Assembly (NCBI GenBank): GCA_028023455.1
Contig: JAQFVV010000018.1
Location: forward strand, 5,669,800-5,733,799
DNA: 64,000 nucleotides
Direction: 5' to 3'
Source: Epiperipatus broadwayi
Lineage: Eukaryota; Onychophora; Udeonychophora; Euonychophora; Peripatidae
The notes under the pieces are model-generated. The model was not told the DNA's origin and did not search any database. It worked only from the letters and a program-made list of their open reading frames with translations. Positions 11,619 through 24,539 of this stretch are shown in pieces; positions within the stretch are counted from its first letter, which is position 1, and each line of letters starts with the position of its first letter. Both the position numbers and the translations under genes were made by a program.

Positions 11619-13326
11619 ATGGATAGTAGTACAGAGGAGGAAAGGAAAGTAGCCAGCGAAGGGAAAGGAAAAGCAGGAAAATAAGGAAAGTGTAGAGGTA
11701 TTACATTAAGATCGGGAAAAGAAATTATGGAAGAGAGTAGCAGCATAGAGGGAGACACAGAAGGTGAAGTGAGTACAAGCCAGATTAGGGAAAAGGCATC
11801 TATCAGAGCGTGGCCATGTCAGAAAAGTCAGACACCATGGTAACTGAACAGAGACCGATAGAAAAAAGTAAGAATGCTGGAATATGAATTCAATGATGGA
11901 GTCACTATTGAAGCAAATTAGACAGGATGCCGAAGAGAGCGATCAAAGAAATAATCTAGAAATGGAACGCTTTGAAGCTTTGGGCAGGCGATGCAAGGAA
12001 GGAACTGCACAAATTAGAAAAGACCTAGAAGAAAAGCTGTGTAAAGACCTGCAGGGACTATCCTTTAGCTACCAACAGAATTGCAAAAAAATGCAGTTCG
12101 AATTCACAGAAATGCTGGATAAAAACCGGACAGAAAATAGTAAAGAAATGGTGAAAATCCAAGAGGAAATCAAGGCCATGGGGGGTTGAGCATCAAGAAA
12201 GGGATATAGGGGAGAAGTTCAAAAAAATAGAGACAGATCTTAGCAGAAAGTTTCAGGAATATGAAGCCGCACAGAGTGAGATCCGGGACGAGATATACGA
12301 ACTAAAAGAAGGCCTGGCTCATAGAAGTCAAGCAGCAGCCAAGGAAGAGAACAGTATAGCAGAATGTATTCAAGAATTAAGGAAAGACCTTGCCGAAATG
12401 AAGGGAGCAAAGAAGGAAAGCATAGACAACAGTTTAGCCACTAGTCACTTAGCAGACAACCTTTGCAAAAGAGAGGTAGTATCAGTGGGGCACTAGAAAG
12501 AGATTCTTAGAGAAGAGGAAAGCAAGGTCAACGCAGAAAGCATCATAAACAAAGGAAGTGATCAGATAGCCACCCCAGATAGGAATGAGTTGGAGCGGGC
12601 ATTTCATCAATAAGTAGCCACATAGGTTTAGCAAAATTTATTCAAGTAAAATCTTTCAAAGGAGAAGTGGGAGAAAACCCAAAGGCCCATTTAGAAAGTT
12701 TAAGGAAACTTTTCAGGTTTCAGAAAATCCCAGTGGCTAATCAGATAGCTTTATCTATACACTATTTATATGGGTATGCCAAATCATGGTGGAACTGTTG
12801 TAATGAGAAGCCTCAAAATTTTGAGCACTATACGGACACCATGCACAAAACATTTTGGAGTGAGGAGCGCCAGTAAGGTATCTACCATGCTATACTCAGG
12901 GAAACATATGGATCGGTAGTAAAGGAGACCATCGAAAATGAAAAGGGGGTCCAACTTACAAAGGAAGTGGTGGAGAGTGATAAGAATAAGGAACCTCCAG
13001 ACATTTCACACGCTGCGATCCAAGTGGAGAACGCTACAATGGAATTGGAACCAGAAATGAGAGACTTTTACGCCATGCACAACGACTCAGATGGTCGAGA
13101 TTCTAAGTTAAAGGGAAATGAGGTCAAACTAAGCCACGAAATACCTTACGAAGGAAGTGAGTTTGCACGAAGTCTAGAAAGGCACCTGGCACGACTGCCT
13201 GTGAGATGGGAAGATGAGTATGAGGGATATGGATGGACATCAAATGAAGAGGATGACATTATATTCGGGTGCTGTTTTGAGTCGGATAAAAAGGAGTTAC
13301 TTAATGTACCCCCAGATCCTATTTAG
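11619..13326 (+). pseudogene. Gag polyprotein remnant of an LTR retrotransposon
   Basis: Coding sequence spread over several frames. From ATG 11619 an acidic N-terminal part carries a GITLRSGKEI stretch. From 11884 an intact 101-codon piece is rich in E, K and Q (coiled coil) and ends at 12189 after a G run that looks like a frameshift; the next frame continues the coiled coil to about 12496. A capsid-like segment (about 12640-12876) contains NPKAHLESLRKLF and AKSWWNC, typical of Gypsy gag. After a stop, a 119-codon acidic tail (12967-13326) follows. No zinc knuckle (CX2CX4HX4C) is present. Base composition (A- and G-rich, about 42% GC) differs sharply from the AT-rich host DNA. Function lost: at least four breaks. 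Confidence 0.75.
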
Positions 13327-13773
13327 ATAAAAATATACTTTTTTGTTAGGATCTACCCTCCCTTACCATTATATAGTTTATGAATTATTATATATATAAA
13401 ATAAAAAAACAATTAACATCCCCATTGCATATTAATTGACGTATATCCAGTAGGATATAAAAATTTGTTTAATGTAAATATTTGACAATAATCTTGCTTT
13501 TAAACTTTTAATTTAGTCATATTTTTTTTGTAGTAGTGGATTGTTTAATAATATATCTGAAGTTCCTCAGTATAGAATAATATAGCAGGCAATTGGGTTT
13601 ATATTTTTTTCATCTCTTCATGTGGATAGGTTAGTTCATTAAATCTTGTTAGTAAAAAAAAGAGACCTATAAAATTATTTAATAACCAAATACAAGTAAA
13701 TTCCTTTTTTTTTGTGTGTTTTTTTTTTTTGTCCCAAGTGCTCGGATATGAAACGATAACTTTCCAAGCCCTT

Positions 13774-16552
13774 ATCGTTTCACCATCAAACCTAATGGCA
13801 CACTCATCTGTGCTAAGTTCGAACCTATTTAATGTTAATAAGTTTAAAATTAGCTCATGTCTGTCTAAGCAGTATTATATATTTACATGCACACCAACGC
13901 TATAATTAGATAGGATTAGGAAAATTATAGCGTACTAAATTCACTTAATATTTCTAAAAATGTTTGTTCTATTATTTAAGTTAGAAGTAAATTATTGATT
14001 TTGTTGTTTAATATTGTAAATTCGTTTGTGGATATATAATCTGTGCTATATAGAAGGAAGGCATGATTTTAAAATATGTAAAAGCCATTATCTAAAAATA
14101 ATATTAAATGATTCTTTAAAATTCTGTTAAAAGATTTGTTTTAAATGTATTTTAGGGAAAAAGTTTCTTGAAAATATATTTAAAAGTTATAGCAAAATAT
14201 GTTTATAAGTTATTTAAAAGAATATGTTAAAAAGGTTTTCGTTTTGAAAAAATGTTAAAAGGTTGTTTTTAATAAAAGTTTCTTATTTTATGTAAGATTA
14301 AAAATAAAAGCTGGTCAAGTAATTAAAAAGATTTTTGGTTGTAAACAAGTATCATTAACGACCACACCTGGAATCGGTATAAAGTAAAATTAGTTCAAAA
14401 TTTTGCTAATTAAAATCTCCTTAGATGAGATAAAGTTATTTTTAAAATCTAAATTGGACATTGTTTGCAACTAAAAATCTTAAATTATAATAGCTTAGGG
14501 AATGTTTTTAACATTCCATAAGTTATCTAAGATTTAAAAATCTGGATTATAAATTTGATATTTAATTAAATTCTTGAGTTAATGAGTCTTGAGGTGATAG
14601 ATTCCGATAATGTAAGTGCTTGAGAAAACCTATAAATACTCTGTATTTTTAAACAAAAGACAGCCATATTTGCAGAGAAAATTGCAGCCAGTCTCCACGT
14701 TTGTTAAATGTTTAATATATCCGGCTAAAAGCGGGCATTTCTTGGCTGTTACTCCGCGGGGAGAACGGAGGTTTCTCTTGTTGCAATGCCTGAACCACCA
14801 TCATGCCGCTAGCAGAGACAAGCCTAACAGAATGGGAAAGATGATGCCACCAGCCGCTCCAGTCAAACTCGCCAAACCTACAGCCAAGAACTTGCAGTCC
14901 AGATAAAGAATACCGGTACCATTTTATTTTTCAAACCGCAGAGCTCTGTGTAAATCTTTATATAAGTTAGCTAACTCTCTCTTTAAAATAATTGTAAACT
15001 AAGTGTAACCATAATTTAAATCCATTTAATATTTAAAATAATATGTAAATTGCTATCAAAATTTAATGTTGTTGAAGTTAAAATTATCTGACTAATTTAT
15101 ATTTTCCTTTCACTTAAAAGTAAATTATTAGTGTCTAATTTAAAGTTATATCACTGCGGTTGTGTCTATATTTCTTTGCTTATTTTATCATATTCCATGT
15201 ACCAATATTTCAAAATAGCGAGCATTTAATTTCATGCTTTTAAGAAAATATTATTTAAAAATCTTCATGTAATGTGTTTTGTAACTTTCTGCGCGTTGTT
15301 TCGAATTCCTATTTTTATAAAATAATAACGACTTGCCTTGCACTCGTTATCATTTTTATTTATGATGATTTAATATATGAAAGGTGGCTCTTTTAATCAA
15401 CCATTTAAAAACTTGAACTTTATAGTTTTAGCCTTGATCATAGTTATAAGTATATTTGTCATTTAAGTCTTATGTCCATAGAAATATACTTTCCCTCTTT
15501 AAAGTATTTATTATCTATAAGTAACCTAATAGATTGAGCATTTCAAAGTAAAGATGTATTAATATCCCCTTTAGTAGCATAGACATTTATTATCAGGCTA
15601 CACAAGAGTTGGTCCCAATTTGATAGAACTAATATGCTATTGTCTCGTATTTCATAGTATGAAATATACTATTCTTTGCTTGGAGGATGTGATATATTAT
15701 TTTATTAAAATTATTCTCGTTTTGCTGCTATACGTATGATACGTATATTAAGGAGCCATGGCGTTGCCAGCACATTTTCTCTTATAGGGTAGAACAGTAG
15801 CAAAGCCTGAGCCAAGGCCAGGTTAGCATGTAAGTCCCCTGCCATTCCTGAACACAATGTTCCTTTTCATGCAGTATTGCGATTGGTTACAAGGTACTGG
15901 TGTTGGTTGCAAAAACCCTGAAGTTATTCATCCATCCGCAGAGAGACTTTTCCTATTGTCATTTACCTGTGCCATAGCACATTGATAAAACCTTAGGCAG
16001 CCAACTCTCCCACCTTAACATAACACTTTCAGCATTCTGAAATTTTCTCTCGAAAGCCATTTTTCGGTCGATCGTTACTTGAGCTGGTTTATACGCTCGT
16101 TGTTAAATATTATATTTGCAATAAATAATGAATTTTTAGAATGATCAAGGTTCAATATAATTATTTATATAACAGCCACAAATTTAATAGGATTTGGCTT
16201 AACTAGATTTATAGACATAAGATGGGCATATGTTAACTCATCTATGAAAATTTAATGATTACTTATGTAAAGCTATTTTGAATTCAGTATAAAAAGAGAA
16301 TGTGTTCTCTTATCTACCCAATGTTTGCGTACATTCTACGCTGAAATGCTGTACATTATTGTCATTCCAATTGTAAATAAGTGATATATATATGAATTGT
16401 AAATAAATGTATAATTAATTTAGTGTATTTTGTTCTCTGTTTCGTTATTAATCTAATTCAATCCAATTCTAATTATTATTTATAATCTATATATGTAAAA
16501 ACTATGCATTAATAATCCTTTAAATTAGTGATATATTTTAAAAAATTAAGAA
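13774..16552. repeat. 2.8-kb segment splitting the repeated motif (long LTR or insertion)
   Basis: Relative to the compact copy at 10743-10797, this segment interrupts the motif exactly at CCTT, which appears on both sides (13770-13773 and 16553-16556). Either it is the body of a long LTR that is deleted in the left copy, or a separate insertion with a 4-bp duplication. It contains promoter-like signals: CTATAAATA at about 14630 and TATAAAAAGAG at about 16290, with AATAAA-like signals nearby, and GC-richer blocks at 14.6-14.9 and 15.75-16.1 kb. A 96-codon open frame at 14616-14906 has no ATG start or recognisable domain. Confidence 0.5.
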
Positions 16553-16859
16553 CCTTTCTTTTATTTATCAGAGTCTTACTGCGTCTCCATGACCTATGTC
16601 GACCGTGAATAAAGAAGTATACTACGTGTAATTTCAAGGTGATCATTCGTAGGGTCTTGAGTCTTGGAATACTGGCTTATGAGTTGAAGTGTGGTCGGAC
16701 TTGGGATGTCACAGTCCTAGTCTGATCACCTTCGGTCTCTTTTGCTTGGATTCTGAATTCTGTTACGCGAATGTATAAACTTGACCGTTACAATACATGC
16801 AGCACAATTATACACTCACTACTATTCTAAATATAAAGTTATTAGTGGACTTGCTTACG

Positions 16860-17340
16860 GAAAATTTACAATGAATAAACCCCTTTGACACTCATCATAA
16901 GGTGCCGCAGTGTCAAAAAAATAACTTAAAAGGATATACAGATAAATACATTTTAGAAACTCAATATGAGGTGTCGTATTTACCGAATATTACCAGTGTA
17001 TGTGCGTGTATATACACATGTAAATTTCAGTATGACAATTTTCAACAAGAAGAAAAACAAGCAGCAATAAAAATAAAAAAAAAATAATTGCAACCTTTGC
17101 TGAAAATACTAGAATTTGGGATAGAAACATGAATTAAAAGATTTAAGTAAAAGCTATATCATTATGCCTGTAATAACTGAAAATTCAATATATATATATG
17201 CGAGAAACAACTCTCTCTTTTTTTCTTTTTCTTTTTTAAATGATTAATAATAAGAAAAAAATAATATATTTCTAATTATCGGAAATATCAGAATAAATTA
17301 ATTCAATGTTAATAAAATATTTTAAAAGAAACTTATGTAG
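16860..17340. other. AT-rich stretch with nothing identified
   Basis: Low-complexity AT-rich DNA; only short, composition-driven open frames. Confidence 0.4.
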
Positions 17341-17583
17341 GTGTCTTCATATTCTCCTGACTGGGCTTTTGAGGGGGGCTTCAAGTCAACTGGCTGTGTG
17401 GTGTGGATTTCATCTCATTCAGGCATAGGCAAGGCGGCTTTTAACATCATCGTGGTCGGCTGGAACTGCCATGATCACATCTTGGCAGTTTGGACAGAGA
17501 AAGGGTGGATGTACTGGCTGGTTTTCTACCCCACCGTCATTTTAGTAGAAGCTCTGGTAGATTTCTCTATATTTTCTATCTAG
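17341..17583 (+). CDS. GC-rich ORF, possible membrane-protein exon
   Basis: An 81-codon frame, free of stops, whose GC content (near 48%) is far above its surroundings. No ATG begins it: an in-frame TAG directly precedes codon GTG, and the bases before it (CTTATGTAG) could be a weak splice acceptor. The translation has WTEKGWMYWLVFYPTVILVE, a probable membrane span with aromatic borders. A GT inside GCTCTG|GTAGAT could be a donor. The order 'W..(E)..YWL..(hydrophobic)..E' recalls TMEM26-like proteins, but the match is short and I do not assign it. It could belong with the 9182 ORF to a nested plus-strand gene; the opposite strand is not open. Confidence 0.35.
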   Translation: MSSYSPDWAFEGGFKSTGCVVWISSHSGIGKAAFNIIVVGWNCHDHILAVWTEKGWMYWLVFYPTVILVEALVDFSIFSI

Positions 17584-18689
17584 TATAATGCAATAATTAT
17601 TATTAAATGTTCATCCGCTATCTTGAATGGTTCATTAAATCCTTAAGAAAACAAGAGTTCTTAAAAGAACCGTGTAATGGATTTCTTCTTAGAAAATATC
17701 AGCAATAGTCTAGTCCATAAATTAATCTCTAAGTGGCTAGATGATTGAAGAATTCCAGAGCCAAAGTAGTGAACGACTTGGCCAGAATGAAAGCCAAAGA
17801 ATGAATCCCACAGCACTGACTAAAACCTATCAACCCTACTCATACAGAACCAATTCAGATACCCCTCCTGTGAAACATGAATCAGCCATCCCTTTTAATT
17901 TAGCTTATAATTTAGATTATCAACATTCCTTTCTATTTTTCCGATTAAGTTCTACATAGCAGGGTTTTTATAATGTTTGGTTTCCATCTTGAATACTCAG
18001 ACTACTTGATTACAGATATCCATTCAAAAGAATTTTTATTTTATATAAAAAAAAAGATAACATTTTAATTATAGCATTGATCATCAAACATTTTGCTTTT
18101 TGATTAGATTTTTGAAGCAATTAACATTCTTTGCTTGTGGAATAAAATTAACGTTTTTAGAAAAGTAATTAAAAAATAAAAAATATATACAAGTATGTTG
18201 GAACAATTACTTTAATTATTTATTTTACTAATATGCTCCAGCATGTGATTCATTTGTTCAATAAAGTTTGCCTTTCTCTATTTGAATTTTTCCGAGAAAA
18301 GCAAAATACATAAAATGACATATACTGAAAATATACAAAAAAAATAAAATAAATTAATTAAAAAAAAAAAATACACGAGTTTATTATACGTGTTTTTGTG
18401 TACAATATTTTAAATTGGTGTGTGTGGGTATTCTATGCTCAGACCCCGCTTCCCTTATTACTGTAACACATTTATATATTTGTTGTGCTTAATATATATA
18501 AATTTACAAGTGTATCTGCTGTAATGTTCTTTACAGCAGACTTTGTGCATGGACATTTGATAATGCCTGGCACACTAAAGAACACTAAACCGAATAAGAA
18601 AATAATTTTTTGCACAACAATTTGTTTGTTTTATAAAATTTCATTACCAGTAACTACTTCTTTACAATAGAGCAAAGTCCACTCTCCAT

Positions 18690-21470
18690 GATATAATAAT
18701 CATCATCATTTTCAACAATTATCAATCCATTATAGGTTGAAGTTCTCTACAAGTTTAATCCAGTTTCCCTGATTTCTATCCTCTCTTCTCCATATCACAA
18801 TGACAAACTTCCTTATTTCAGCCATCCAGTTATTTCTATCCTCTCTTCTCCATATCACAATAACAAACTTCCTTATTTCAGCCATTCACTTCACAGGTTT
18901 TCTTTCTAGGTCTTTTACAATTTTTTGGAATCTAATTTAAGACTTCAATTGTCCATCTATTATTATCTCTCTAGCAATATGTCCAGCCCAGCTACATTTC
19001 AGTTTCTTGATTCTTTCAATAATGTCAATTATATCTGTTTGTTCTCTCACATATTTTGTTTTTGATCACTTATTATTATTATTCTTAATATACATCTTTT
19101 TATAGTTTCATTGAATGGTCTAAAATTTCTGTATTGCCTTTCTGTTAAATATTCAAGTCTTACATCAAAAAGTAAGAAGTGATAAAGCACATCTATTAAA
19201 AATCTTCCATATTTCCTTTTAATATTAAGTAATATTATTAACTTTTTCTAATTCATCATTAACAATCTTTATTCTCTTGTTCTGAGAAAATTCATTGAAC
19301 ATTACTTTAGTTGTTTTAGCATTTATCTTTAGTACTACTTTCTTACTTTTATCTGATAACTGTTGCAACATTTCCTGAAATTCTGAAGCATTATTTGCAA
19401 GAACAACCACATCTGCAAAACCTAGATAAATTAATTCATTTATTTTTATTCCCTTAGGATCCCATTTTAATACACAAAATACTTTTTGTAAAACTGCTGT
19501 AAAAAGTTTTGGAGATATAGAATCATTCTGTCAATATCTTTCTCAATATTAATCTTCTTAATATCACTATGTAATATAATCATTGCTGTTACATTTTGAT
19601 AAATATTCTTCAGAATATTATAATAATCCAGGTCTATATCTTGATTATCTAATGTTTTAATCATTACAGAAATACTTCTAGAATAGCAACTCATATTCAT
19701 TGGTCTTTTCTATAACTTGTCTTAATATTTCTATGGTTTACTGTGCTAAAACCACTTTTCAATCCAGCTTGTCAAAGTCTTTTAGTTGGTTAAAATCCCA
19801 AGTTCACTATACACAAGTTGTAATTATCTTGATAAAAATTTTATATACAATTAATAAAACATTAATAGATCTGTAATTAATAATGTCTTTTTTATCATTT
19901 TTCTTAAATATCGATATTACTACTACATTCTTCCAATTACGTGGTATCTATCATTTCGACATTTGAAATATAACCTTTTCAACAATTTTTCTATTTCTTT
20001 ACCTGCTTCTTCTAAGATATTGATTATAATTCCACCATTTCCTGAAGCTTTTCCTTTTTCATAAATGTATTGCATGTCTCACTTCTTCATTTAAAATACT
20101 GGGCAATTTAGAAGATGCAATAATTGTAAGAGATAATCTGTTATCTCATTCTTTATCATTATATAATTCTTTATACAACCTTCCACACATTTCATGATGT
20201 TGTCTCTCCTTTTAATAATAATTACGTTTTTTTCTTATTACAGAAATAAATTTCCTATAGCAAGATGTTGTTTTACATCTTTGATAGTTTTATTTTCTTA
20301 TATAGCTTTCCTTGTCAATTTATAATTATATTTTCTTATATCATTATTAATTCTTTTTCATCCCATATTCAATTCTTCTTAACAGATCATTTTTAAAAAT
20401 TTCTATATTCTTTCTTTGCTTCATGCACTGACGTTTCAATAGAAAATTTGCTGATAAACTGCTATTCTCTTTTGTATAAGATTTGCTGCAACTCTTAATA
20501 ATATGTCAATTATCTTCATATTTATTTCACTCAAATGTGAACACTCTTAAAATTCTGTTAATAAATTAAAATGACTTGCACATTCTAATTTAAATTCATT
20601 GGAATGTTCTGAAGACTAAGGATATCAACAGTAAATATTGTTTTTTTTAATAATTTTTGTCTCTCTAGTTTTTACATTATCACATATCTTACACCTCATT
20701 AAACAATGATTACTTCCTCTATTGAATCTATTAAGAATATTACATTCTTGAAATACATATTTTGTGTTACTCAAAATAAAATCCAATTTTGCTATACTTT
20801 CATTTGGATACTTCTATATACATGTAGCATTTTTCTTAAAGAAAAAATTCGTAATGTAGTTTTTCTTTTTCTGAAATCTCCACATTACCATAACCAAATT
20901 TATCCACAACATTTTCATCTTTTAATCATTTACCAATTCTAACATTAAAGTCTCTCATAATAATTTTAAAATGTTGTTTGGTTAGATCAATTTTGTACAT
21001 TCATATAAAAATCCTCTACTTCATCATAAAACTTGTTGGGGCATAAACCTGAATTATCAGCATTTGGTATCTTTCATTAAGTTGAATAGCTAATCATGCC
21101 ACTCTGAATGATAGACCATAATCTCCAAAATGTTGTCCTTCCATTTTTTATTTCTAATGACTCTCACTCTACTTATGCTTCCAATATCTGTGTTTTGTAA
21201 TAAAGTACATGTCCATTTTTGCATCAATTATCTCTTCACTTTTTCTTCTAATTTCACAAAGTCCAACAATATTCTATTCAATATTAGATAATTATTCTTC
21301 CAATTTATGCCATCTTCATTTAAATTGATTTATAGTTATAAATATCTAAATAAAAGATTGTCATCAAATGGTAGCCTCAGTTTGTAATCAGGGAATTTTT
21401 AGCACCTTCCACCTTTGGCTGCCAATCAATCACTGCCTAGATTTGTCAACTTGTAGCCTTCTGGAAATAA
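18690..21470 (-). pseudogene. RTE-type LINE, nearly full length, decayed
   Basis: Reading on the minus strand, the element starts near 21470. An AP-endonuclease block has QMLIIQVYAPTS at about 21060-21020. Reverse transcriptase motifs follow: QAGLKSGFSTVNH (about 19760), KNIYQNVTAMIILH with KKINIE (about 19600-19540), a FADVVVLA motif (FADD box with the second D changed, about 19400) and then KVVLKINAKTTKVMFNEF (19340-19280). The C-terminal WMAEIRKFVIV lies at about 18840, and the 3' end has an ATGATG-like tail at about 18690-18710, usual for RTE elements. Many stops and frameshifts kill it. Longest surviving pieces are 19225-19410 and 19467-19700. Confidence 0.8.
18772..18889. repeat. 60-bp tandem duplication in the RTE 3' end
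   Basis: The unit at 18772-18831 (starting ATTTCTATCCTCTCTTCTCC) is repeated at 18832-18889 with very few changes. It duplicates the codons of the C-terminal tail of the RTE protein, and so arose after or during the element's decay. Confidence 0.85.
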
Positions 21471-21819
21471 GAGCCATATCTATTAAAAAAATTTTTTATA
21501 AGTTCAAGAAAACTCAACTGATATTTTAGCTAATAACTATCAGGTAAATGAGAATAAGCACCATGCTGGCCGATATCTATTGGTGATATAATAATGTATT
21601 GTTTTTGATCTTAAATAACGTTGCCCATTTTGAATGTTAAATTAATATATCCACATACAAACTACACTATTAAAAAAGTTAGTGCATTATATATTCCATA
21701 AAATTTGTATGTCGTGTTTTTCTATTGTATATAATAAATTTATTTTAAAATAAATCTTTAATTATTTGTTATTTTATAGTACTTCATTTTGTGAGTTTAT
21801 TTTTTTTTATTTGTCTCAC

Positions 21820-21916
21820 CTGTTTTTCTAATTTAACATTTTCCATCATATTTTTTAAATCGATTACTCTGGTCTGAAATTGAGCTGCTAACTTCATTTG
21901 TAAACTTGCTTCTTCT
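21820..21916 (-). CDS. CEP70: CEP70-like exon 4 (coiled coil)
   Basis: 97-base internal exon bounded by an acceptor (TTTATTGCTAG) and a strong donor (AAACAG|GTGAGAC). It enters in phase 2: its first base A completes the lysine codon begun by AA at the end of exon 3. It leaves in phase 0, which exon 5 accepts. The 32 full codons read EEASLQMKLAAQFQ...VIDLKNMMENVKLEKQ, a heptad-like coiled coil. The segment VIDLKNMMENVK lines up with the DLEQIMESVK region of vertebrate CEP70, and the spacing from exon 3 through exon 5 matches with no gap. Confidence 0.85.
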
Positions 21917-22510
21917 CTAGCAATAAAAAAAAATTCAAATTACAAAAATATCACTTATATATAATATTTGAAAAATAAATTAATAATTTAAATATTATTA
22001 ATAAAAAAAAAACTTCTTGCAACTAAGTCATATAAGAAACTGTGATATGTAAGCGAAATAAAGCATGAATCCAATTCTATAGTGTGTTATAGATGAACTG
22101 AATGGATAAATAAAGAAATGGAGAAAATAATAGTTGCATGTTTTCTGAGAATGACAATTACAACATATTATTTATGGATGGTGTGTAGTTATACCTTTAA
22201 AACTTAAATCATAAATAAGATTCCTAAGACTTAAAACAAATTGCAAAATAAATTAAAAGAGCTTTAAACTGTTTATTAAATAATATAGAAAAATAAAAAA
22301 TATATACAGATACATATATGTTTATCAAAAGAAGTCACTCAAACTCAAAAATACAATAATATGTGATATCTATTGTTAATGGATAAGTTAATAAATAAAA
22401 AGTGAAGAGAAAAAAAAACCTTTTCTTGTTTAAAAAAAAATAAAAAGAATGTTTTTGAATTTGAAGAAACATTTTTTTTTTAATGGCATGTGAATTTATT
22501 TTATATATAT

Positions 22511-22536
22511 TGTAACGAGCATAGACGTTCGTTACA
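22511..22536. repeat. Small palindrome TGTAACGA...TCGTTACA
   Basis: An 8-bp perfect inverted repeat with a 10-base loop (22511-22518 and 22529-22536). TGTAACG at one end and CGTTACA at the other resemble LTR termini. The following DNA (22.85-23.3 kb) is less AT-rich and has a TATA-like ATATAAAAGG near 22995, so a solo LTR starting here is possible, but no second boundary was found. Confidence 0.35.
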
Positions 22537-24539
22537 TTGTTGTTTTTTTTTTTAAATTTATTAAACATGAAAGTAAATTAAAAAGTTCGCATTTAAAAAT
22601 TTTCTTTAAGAATTAAAAATTGAAATTAAATATCATCTTAAACTCTTATATATTAATTAAATCGCACAGATAATGAAAAATTATTAAAATAAAACTTTAT
22701 TAAAGAAAAAGTATTTTAAAACTAAATTTTAAAAAGATTTGGAGATGAAATTATATCTTTAAATTTATCTTTAAATATATTTTTGATTTGGAAAACAGGT
22801 TAATTAATCAGAAATGGAAATGATTGTTAATTAGTTAAATGTAAACCAGCCTTCGGCATTTAAATGTAAAAACACCGGTCAGATAAGAAAACAATAGAAA
22901 CTGTTAGCAAATAAAAAGAAATCCCTATGGAATCGGACCGCTGCGAAAGGCCCATCGCATCGGTGACGTAATGTAAATTCAATCCTTCACATTAATATAA
23001 AAGGAAAATTTGGAAATTATTAATCAGTGACTAGTGAATGATTATTACGATGTGAGAGAGATGTGTTAGTGCGGAAGTGAAGGAGAAGGGATTGAAAAAA
23101 GACGCACGATTCAATCCCTTCAGCTTTGCTAAGAAAGAAAAAGAAATGAACTATCGTTTCCTACATTGAGGACCAATTAAACTAAAAAAACCTCCGAATG
23201 AATAAATAAAACAACGGCTAAATGGATACCAATCTTAGGACGGCGTGGGAATTCACGTTCATGGCAAGCAACGGATAAAGATGAACTTTTTAAACCGTAA
23301 GAACTTTATAAATAATGAACATTAAATTAAAATTTTCCATATTTAAATGATTGCAATATTATCCTATCTGACCAACTTAATTTATTAATAATGTTATTTG
23401 ATGTATTTTTTATTTATTTATTTAAAATCATTTCCATTTATTTAATTTTGTTCTTTAAGTTTTATTATGATTTCTGTTTTCCGTTAAGTTAAATTATATA
23501 AATGTTAAACTTAAGTCGGGCGTGAATGGCTGTATAGATTTGTAAAGTTATATTAGGGGAGGGTAATCTTAGGTTATTTGTTTCGTGGTTAAATTGGGTC
23601 AATGGATTGGATATATTGGTGTGATTAGTAGATGTAATATTGATTCGCTACGGGCAGAATCGCTTCATACGCCGCACACTTCCGTTTGCCTATGGAAGGA
23701 ATTATAAGTCGGATACCGCAGTTCCTTTCTATGGAGTTTTTTGTTTTATTGCTCTTCCTTAGAGATAGATGTAATATTCCTATCTCATAAGAGGCAATTT
23801 CTTCTTTTAACCTTTTGTGCTGTCGTATTTTATTACATTGAATACATCGATATATCAGATGAATTGATGCCAGTTTGACTACTTAATTTTAGCCTAAGGT
23901 TAAATAGGATAGAATGTTTATTTTCAAAAGCAAATTTATGTGGTCTATTCATACTCGATCCTAAATAAAAATGCATTAAATTTAAGTTGTTTATAGACGC
24001 TTGCATGGATTGTTTATTGGTTAACTATGTTTTGCGTTTCCATATTTGATCAAAATATATAGACATTCGATAAATAATGATACCTTACGGTGAGTATCTA
24101 AAATGTATTTATTCGGATGTCTTTTAAGTTATTGGTGACAATGCAAGTATCTTATGGTGAATACTATTGGGTTATGTATAAATTTCCCTCCGCAATTGTC
24201 AGTAATCAATGATTTTATATTTTGATCGCTTATGCTTACTTTGGAATGTTTTTAACCGTGTAATCTATGTAACCGATCTATAGCAACTTATTATAACAAG
24301 CTTTTATAATCCCATCTGTGCGAACTTAATTAAAATGTAAAATTAGAATATAATAGTAATTAAATGTAAATTAAAGTCAAAAATCAAAGTTAAAAAGAAT
24401 GTTAAAAATTAAAATGTAAAACTAATACTAAAATAATTTTAAATCTTATATATATGTGCATAAATAAATGTTTGTATGTTAATTACTGGCAGTGGCTTAT
24501 TTTATTCCTTTTTTTATATATACTCTTAGATTATCTTAT

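Larger units (their letters stand above)
10743..16587 (+). mobile_element. Gypsy-type LTR element remnant with gag only
   Basis: A 60-base motif at 10743-10797 recurs in two parts at 13750-13773 (one mismatch) and 16553-16587 (35 bases identical), consistent with the ends of related LTR copies. Just inside the left copy lies a primer-binding-site-like sequence (10832-10855), followed by a long leader and a gag pseudogene (11619-13326). No protease, reverse transcriptase or integrase motif is seen between gag and the right repeat, so this copy lacks pol. LTR limits are uncertain because the left copy is only about 60-80 bases and the TG..CA ends are not clear. Confidence 0.55.
1903..21819 (-). 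other. CEP70 intron 4, about 19.9 kb
   Basis: Bounded by a GTGAGAC donor (21819 leftward) and a TTTGCAG acceptor (1903), both phase 0. It is filled with the MITE, hAT derivative, gag element, RTE LINE and unassigned ORFs listed separately. Stretches at about 2.0-3.2, 4.6-7.4 and 18.0-18.65 kb are plain AT-rich DNA with short TA repeats and nothing I can name. Confidence 0.7.

Noticed and set aside
10418-11758. Four ORFs of 64-81 codons on both strands near the gag leader
   Set aside because: They overlap the LTR-like motif, PBS candidates and leader; the minus-strand ones are shadows of the gag start region.
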